Source of the DNA: Actinernus sp. WN-2022
Taxonomy: Eukaryota; Cnidaria; Anthozoa; Actiniaria; Actinernidae
Length of the DNA stretch: 64,000 nucleotides
Reading direction: 5' to 3'
NCBI GenBank assembly: GCA_030867875.1
Contig: JAOWCC010000936.1
Coordinates: 75,921,032 to 75,985,031, forward strand
Within the stretch, counting starts at the first letter, position 1. Every line of letters starts with the position of its first letter. Made by a program: the position numbers and the translations under genes. The notes beneath the pieces were generated by a model. The model was not told the DNA's origin, ran no database searches, and saw only the letters and a list, made by a program, of their open reading frames with translations. Positions 59,471 to 64,000 of the stretch are shown piece after piece.

Positions 59471-59805
59471 CTAGGATTTGTAAGTTTGAATGCTTTCTTT
59501 TCGTTTTGCAATGTTTTTAGTTCTTATTGTTCAAGTAGCCCTGGTTATAGTAGTCACACAGTATAACACAGATGACAATATGAGTGAAAAATAATACTCT
59601 TATGTTCAGCATATTTTTGTGCACCTCATGTTTAGAAAACAACATGTTTTGAACATGGGGAAACAAGGCAACATTTTGGGAAACTTAACAAATAGATTCC
59701 ATTCTACCATGCATCTGTCCTCTCTCTTATAGATTCAGATGATGCCACAACATGAAGAGAACAAAGAAGTGTGCCATGAGATGTAGTCGAGTGGGGTAAC
59801 CGACG

Positions 59806-59972
59806 AATGGAATCTACAATCTCTGACAAATTGAGTAGGAAAAAATATCCCCCCCTCCCCCCATTTCAGTGATGAGAGCGAAGGCAAACTGAAATGGACC
59901 ATGATTTAACATCATTGAAATGGGGGGAGGGGAGGTCTTAAATTTTCAACAGATTTGACAGAGATTGTAGAC
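59806..59972. repeat. Inverted repeat, about 165 bp
   Basis: TCTACAATCTCTGACAAATT with a CCCCCCTCCCCCCATTTCA block on the left faces its complement on the right, around a short loop. It is a fold-back MITE. Confidence 0.75.
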
Positions 59973-60261
59973 TGTATTTGTTTTATATAATAATCGCAAA
60001 CTAAAAACTATGAAAATATCCAGTCAAAACGAGTTGAGAAATTGGTTGTGCGCTCACGATGCCATCGAAGTGTTTGTCCTCTAATAACACACTGCTCTTG
60101 ACCAATCGGAGCGTGCGTATCAGATTGATAAACTGAAATACATAACTGTTTCCACAACAAGGTTTCCTCATTTGACACTCATCACAATTTCATGTATAAT
60201 TTATAGCATAAGGTATTTTAAATATAAGATTAAAAAGAGATTAATTGAAGTGAAGCATTAC

Positions 60262-60421
60262 CTTTTTCTTGGGATTAAGTTGTTGGTCTGGATCTCCAGG
60301 GTAGCCCTCGAATACAACCCTATCGCCTGGGACAACCCCTGGCGGAGGCACCACAACTGACCACACACTGTCCTTATTAGCAGCACACATCACCATGCCC
60401 TGTGATACAATCCCACGCATC
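60262..60421 (-). CDS. AIMP1: AIMP1-like protein, penultimate exon
   Basis: A 160-nt exon: the base G (completing a Lys codon from the previous exon) and then 53 codons starting MRGIVSQGMVMCAANKD and continuing VPGDRVVFEGYPGDPDQQLN, PKKK. The acceptor is ACTCCAG and the donor AAG|GTAATG. The MRG..SQ.M..CA, VPGDR, and GYPG.PD..LNPKKK blocks are hallmarks of the EMAP-II/AIMP1 OB-fold domain. The previous exon, at the window edge, ends NLKPVK in the matching phase. Confidence 0.9.
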
Positions 60422-61212
60422 CTGGAGTTACGCAATTGAAAGAAGGTTTATTTGCTTGTGAATGAAAAAAAATGCTTTCTCAAATAGTGGCTAAATATTA
60501 TTCAGTACATACAACATATGGGTCATGGATTTTGGGGAGGAGCCAATAATATTGTAGTACCTCTCTTCTAAGGGTTTGAATTCCATATGGTTCCGTCACT
60601 TAATTGTGAAATGTCAGAACAAGTAAACAGTGCCCATCAATTGCTTAGGTATAACTGTTCATTGTGAACAAATGAATTTATTATGCAGTATGGATACCGA
60701 ACTTAATGTACATGTAAAAACCTAAGAAATACTGTAAGTGGCAGAATACAGCAAATCTGCTTTGTTAGTAACCCCACACAAGCATAAAAATAGCTACTTA
60801 CAGTATTTGCATAAGAATATGTAAGCATCCAGAAATTAAAAATTATTTAAACTTTGGTATCTGTTGACCAACCTTGCTCTGATTAAATATCTGGAAGAAA
60901 AAAAGGGGGTTCACCATTTTTGTTTCAGATATATTTTGCAAAATATTGCAAATTTGTACTGGGTCATGTTTTGTAAAAGTCATCTTAAATTGTCCAAATG
61001 AACTAAGTTTTCATTCCCAATATTAAATAAGTGTTAAAATATGTAGATTCAGTAATACACCCAAACACATATTAATTTGTACCTATGATTTTTGATTTTG
61101 CCTTCATGTGCAGTAGATATGTTCATTGCAAAACAGGGGAATTACCTTAAACACAGTCAGTCATTTCTGTGAGATTTCATTTTCTTGGTCAATTTCTTTG
61201 ATTAATTCTAAT

Positions 61213-61546
61213 AGGCCCTTTGCAGGACCTGGTCACATGACCTCTTTAGCCTGTCAATAAAAAAAAAAAAGGTGCTAGAACAACATGGATGCCAGAAATG
61301 GAAAGAGCAAGACAAAATGAGTAAAAAGCCCAAGTTTTAGGTTCATAACTTTAAAACTGTGCCAGTCAGCAGGAATCGGCTTCATAAATTTGCCATTCCT
61401 TCAGTTTTAAAGATCTGAACCTAAAACTTGGGCCATTTACTAATTTTGGCTTGCTCTTTCCATTTCTGGCATCCATGTTGTTCTAGTGCCATTGTTTTTG
61501 ATTGACAGGCTAAAAAGGTCACCTGACCAGATCCAGCAAAGGGCCT
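61213..61546. mobile_element. Fold-back MITE in AIMP1-like intron
   Basis: Arms of about 130 bp: AGGCCCTTTGCAGGACCTGG, TGTTGTTCTAG and TCTGGCATCCATGTT-type blocks occur on both sides in inverted order around a loop at 61,350-61,400. It ends AGGCCC...GGGCCT. Confidence 0.85.
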
Positions 61547-61900
61547 ATTTAAAGCACCTTCTATGAACTGACGAGAAGGCAACAAAGATTATTATTATTA
61601 TAGTCATTCAAAAGTTTGAGACATGGCTATTATAATCATTATGGCATTAGATTGTAAATAATAATTTATATTCATATGTTTATCCATTGTTGTAAATAAC
61701 TGCAGTACCAGACGTTTGTAAAAATAAGCACATTGAGATTTTTGAATGTGCATTAAGAACCTATAAAATTATTATTATTATTATTAATTCAATGAACAGT
61801 CCAATAATATTATTCTTGCTCTGTAACATCTGTAATTTTAAATAATTCAACCTCATGTTACCAAGCAATGAAAAATGTACATACTAAAAAAGACTGGCAA
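61547..61900. other. Intron sequence with (ATT)n
   Basis: ATT microsatellites at about 61,590 and 61,770. A block reading ATTGTAAATAATAATTTATA followed by CATTGAGATTTTTGAATGTG is typical of a SINE/LINE tail. No exon is found. Confidence 0.4.
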
Positions 61901-61904
61901 TTGC

Positions 61905-62430
61905 TAATTTCCCATGAATTTCTGGACTAGTTGGTTTTAGTGTTGACATTTGCTTTGATGAGGTGTGATGTGTTTACTAAACTCCAGAAACCAAAAACAA
62001 TAGATTTTTTATGTGTATTTGCTGTCTTTGGATGAATTTATAGGGTATGAAGACTCAGATCTTGATTAAACTTGGCCTGAAGTTAGAGGAGCTACTTACG
62101 AACCAAAGTATGTGGGCATTTAGCGATATTTTAATTATTTTTTTCTGATCAGAGTATATACTTGCCGTGACGAAACAGAAAGTATTTCGATTGGAACTTT
62201 GAAGATGAATTTGAAAGAATTAAAGAAAAAACTCTTCTAAGACCTACCTAGACCTAATATATTAGAATTTCGTGAATATTTAAACGTGATTAAGCTTATT
62301 TGCATTCCAAAACACTCTGATTCACTATAATATTTGCAGTGATTAATATAGGGTTATAGTTTCTTTTGAAATGATGCACGTACAATATTATTTGCGAGAG
62401 ACACCCGCAAAGGTATAGGGTAACCTTAAA
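61905..62430. repeat. Local duplication, left copy
   Basis: Matches 63,292-63,946: CTAATTTCCC.TGAATTTCTG, TGGCCTGAAGTTAGAGGAGC, CGCAAAGGTATA.GGTAACCTT. The copies differ by substitutions and short indels. Confidence 0.85.
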
Positions 62431-62872
62431 TGTGATATAATGAATTATTGCAGAAGGACTGTGTGTTAAGGACATTTGATGTTTACACACCTGGGACAGA
62501 CTATCAGTTCTTCCTTACCCCCTCTCCCAACCAAAAACAACAACAGCAGCAAGAACAATTTAGTTCCATTGGTCAAACAACATTTTTCGGCAGTCCCCTT
62601 TTAAGTAAAAGTGGAAATAATTTGGCCTCTAGTACTACATGGCATCTTATGACATCTTTACTATAAGATCCAATATTCATTAAGGTTACCGTATACCTTC
62701 GTGGCACGTTTTCTTTAAAAAAAAAAAATTTGAAGTCAATGGATTGATCTTCAATTTTCGGAAAAAAAATAATTAAAACATGCACTAGTTTGAGAGATAT
62801 TAGAAAAAAACGTATTTTGAAGGAAAGTAAATAAATCGCTTAGGCGTCATAAATCCCTCTAATCCCATTACG

Positions 62873-63217
62873 TACCACAGGCATTTGCTGATCTGCGAAT
62901 AACTCTCCATCAAATCTGTAACAATTATTCCGTTAGCCGTTTATAAGAACATCAACACGGGAAGATAATTATGTGCTTGTCTGAGTAGAAACTAAAAGCT
63001 ATACATACCCAAGAGATCTCATCGCCGCTAACATAGCAGGTTTAGCTAGGGTCAACGTTAATTTCGGAGCACGAGGTTACTTACCACTCGCTTTTCAATT
63101 GCCTTTCGACGCGGTTTTGTTTTCGCTATCCGGCCCTCTCCCTTATTGGTACAACCCGTTGATCTACCGTTCTTTTTATTTTTTTGCGCATTATCTCTAG
63201 TTTTGGCCATAATACAA
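62873..63217 (-). other. Exon-like segments inside AIMP1-like intron
   Basis: From 63,210 an ATG opens 42 codons (MAKTRDNAQKNKKNGRSTGC..., Lys/Arg-rich) ending at GTG|GTAAGT (about 63,085). Two further segments with splice-like borders follow, near 63,009-63,045 (KPAMLAAMRSLG) and 62,880-62,919 (FDGELFADQQMPV), which join each other in phase. The first does not join them in phase. They could be a small nested gene, decayed exons or chance. Confidence 0.3.
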
Positions 63218-63291
63218 CGCTCTGTCGAATATTTGTGAAACTACACTAGTACGCGAGAGCGGAATGCAGGTTTCTTATGCAATTTGAGCTA

Positions 63292-63946
63292 CTTACTAAT
63301 TTCCCGCGAATTTCTGGACTATTCATAAGCTCCGGGGATCCTTACATATAATTGGCTAGTTGGGTTTGCTTTGATGAGGTGTGATGTGTTTACTGACTCT
63401 TAAGAGCCAAAAACTCAGATATATTTTTATGAGTATTCGCTGTCTTTGGATGAATTTATAGGGTATGAAGACTTGTGAGATCTTGATGAAACTTGGCCTG
63501 AAGTTAGAGGAGCTACGTACGAACCAAAGTGTGAGCGTTTAGCGATATTTTAATTATTTTTCTTATAAGAGTACTTGCCGCAATGAAACACAGAAATTAT
63601 TTCGATTGAAACTTTGAAGATGAATTGCATTTGAACAAAGTAAAATATAAAAAAATGCTCACACACTTTGACAGGCTATCATGTGCTGATTGACATTATG
63701 CAGCCGAATCGTTCGTAGGCGCAAACGCGGAGGCACATAAATTCACTTCTTTGAGACTCGTCCTTTTTGCGTTTGTTGCCTTAGCATTTCCTGAAAATGT
63801 AATATTTGTGCGAAGAAACCATTTCAGCACATTCTACATTCTATAATCTTTCCAGTGATATATAGGTTTCTACAGTTTCCTTAGAAACGATGTTCGTACG
63901 GTTTTATTTGCGAGACACATCCGCAAAGGTATACAGTAACCTTAAA
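63292..63946. repeat. Local duplication, right copy
   Basis: Second copy of the segment at 61,905-62,430, ending 30 bp before the AIMP1-like exon at 63,978. The fold-back MITE at 61,213 lies outside the duplicated part. Confidence 0.85.
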
Positions 63947-63977
63947 AAGGTTTATTTGACTTAAAAAATGTACTTAC

Positions 63978-64000
63978 TTGACAGGTTTAAGGTTACACAT
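63978..64000 (-). CDS. AIMP1: AIMP1-like protein, exon cut by window end
   Basis: The last 23 bases encode MCNLKPVK (the final Lys completed by the next exon) and stop at the donor AA|GTAAGTAC. NLKP.KMRG is the conserved junction of the EMAP-II domain, and phase 2 matches the exon at 60,421. The rest of the gene lies beyond the window. The intron between is about 3.6 kb. Confidence 0.85.

Noticed and set aside
60500..60575. A missing AIMP1 exon (HMEFKPLEE followed by GTACTAC)
   Set aside because: There is slight similarity to the FVPLEE part of the domain, but no acceptor, and the following sequence does not lead to NLKP. The correct preceding exon is at the window end (63,978).

Overview
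The window is eukaryotic nuclear DNA: AT-rich, intron-rich, spliceosomal GT-AG exons, and crowded with DNA transposons, non-LTR retrotransposons, a tRNA-derived SINE and palindromic elements. The repeat types and AIMP1-like exons fit an invertebrate metazoan, most likely an anthozoan cnidarian such as a coral. That assignment is inference, not proof. No operons, bacterial genes, CRISPR arrays or rRNA genes are visible.

Left part (about 1-34,611, minus strand): one multi-exon gene can be assembled. Its start codon is at 34,611. Eight unique exons (34,569-34,611; 32,315-32,375; 30,215-30,359; 29,117-29,170; 27,676-27,843; 24,581-24,751; 16,435-16,530; 16,158-16,265) join with correct phase at every junction. 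They encode a proline-, glutamine- and tryptophan/acid-rich protein that I do not recognise. The gene then runs into a tandem array (1 to about 15,770) of a roughly 1.63-kb unit. Each long unit holds two small exons of 49 and 53 nt, which together add exactly 34 codons in frame. One short unit carries the same exons fused, still in frame. The protein may therefore have a repeat domain whose copy number follows the genomic array. This is the most interesting object in the window.

The introns of that gene hold many mobile elements: two head-to-tail copies of a hairpin-ended element (17,014-19,644) with an 889-bp MITE nested inside; a 3.8-kb TIR element (20,256-24,040) with a second minisatellite-bearing element nested inside; and a decayed LINE (about 24,840-26,750) between two duplicated cassette exons.

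Middle part (about 34.6-57.3 kb): probably a divergent promoter near 34.6-35.1 kb, followed by repeat-rich DNA. It contains a segmental duplication (about 35.4-37.8 and 43.6-47.0 kb) carrying two exon candidates, a SINE and a MITE that date it; inverted copies of an element with arrays of the palindrome TATCGCGCGATA; a minisatellite of about 120 bp; a 53-bp minisatellite whose every unit contains a perfect 20-bp palindrome; a broken MULE-like transposase with a C-terminal Tudor-like segment; and a 1.9-kb inverted-repeat element with runs of G/C.

Right part (57.4-64 kb, minus strand): the last two exons, plus the 3' edge of the exon before them, of an AIMP1/EMAP-II-type tRNA-binding protein. 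LINE remnants, a fold-back MITE and a local duplication lie in and around its introns.
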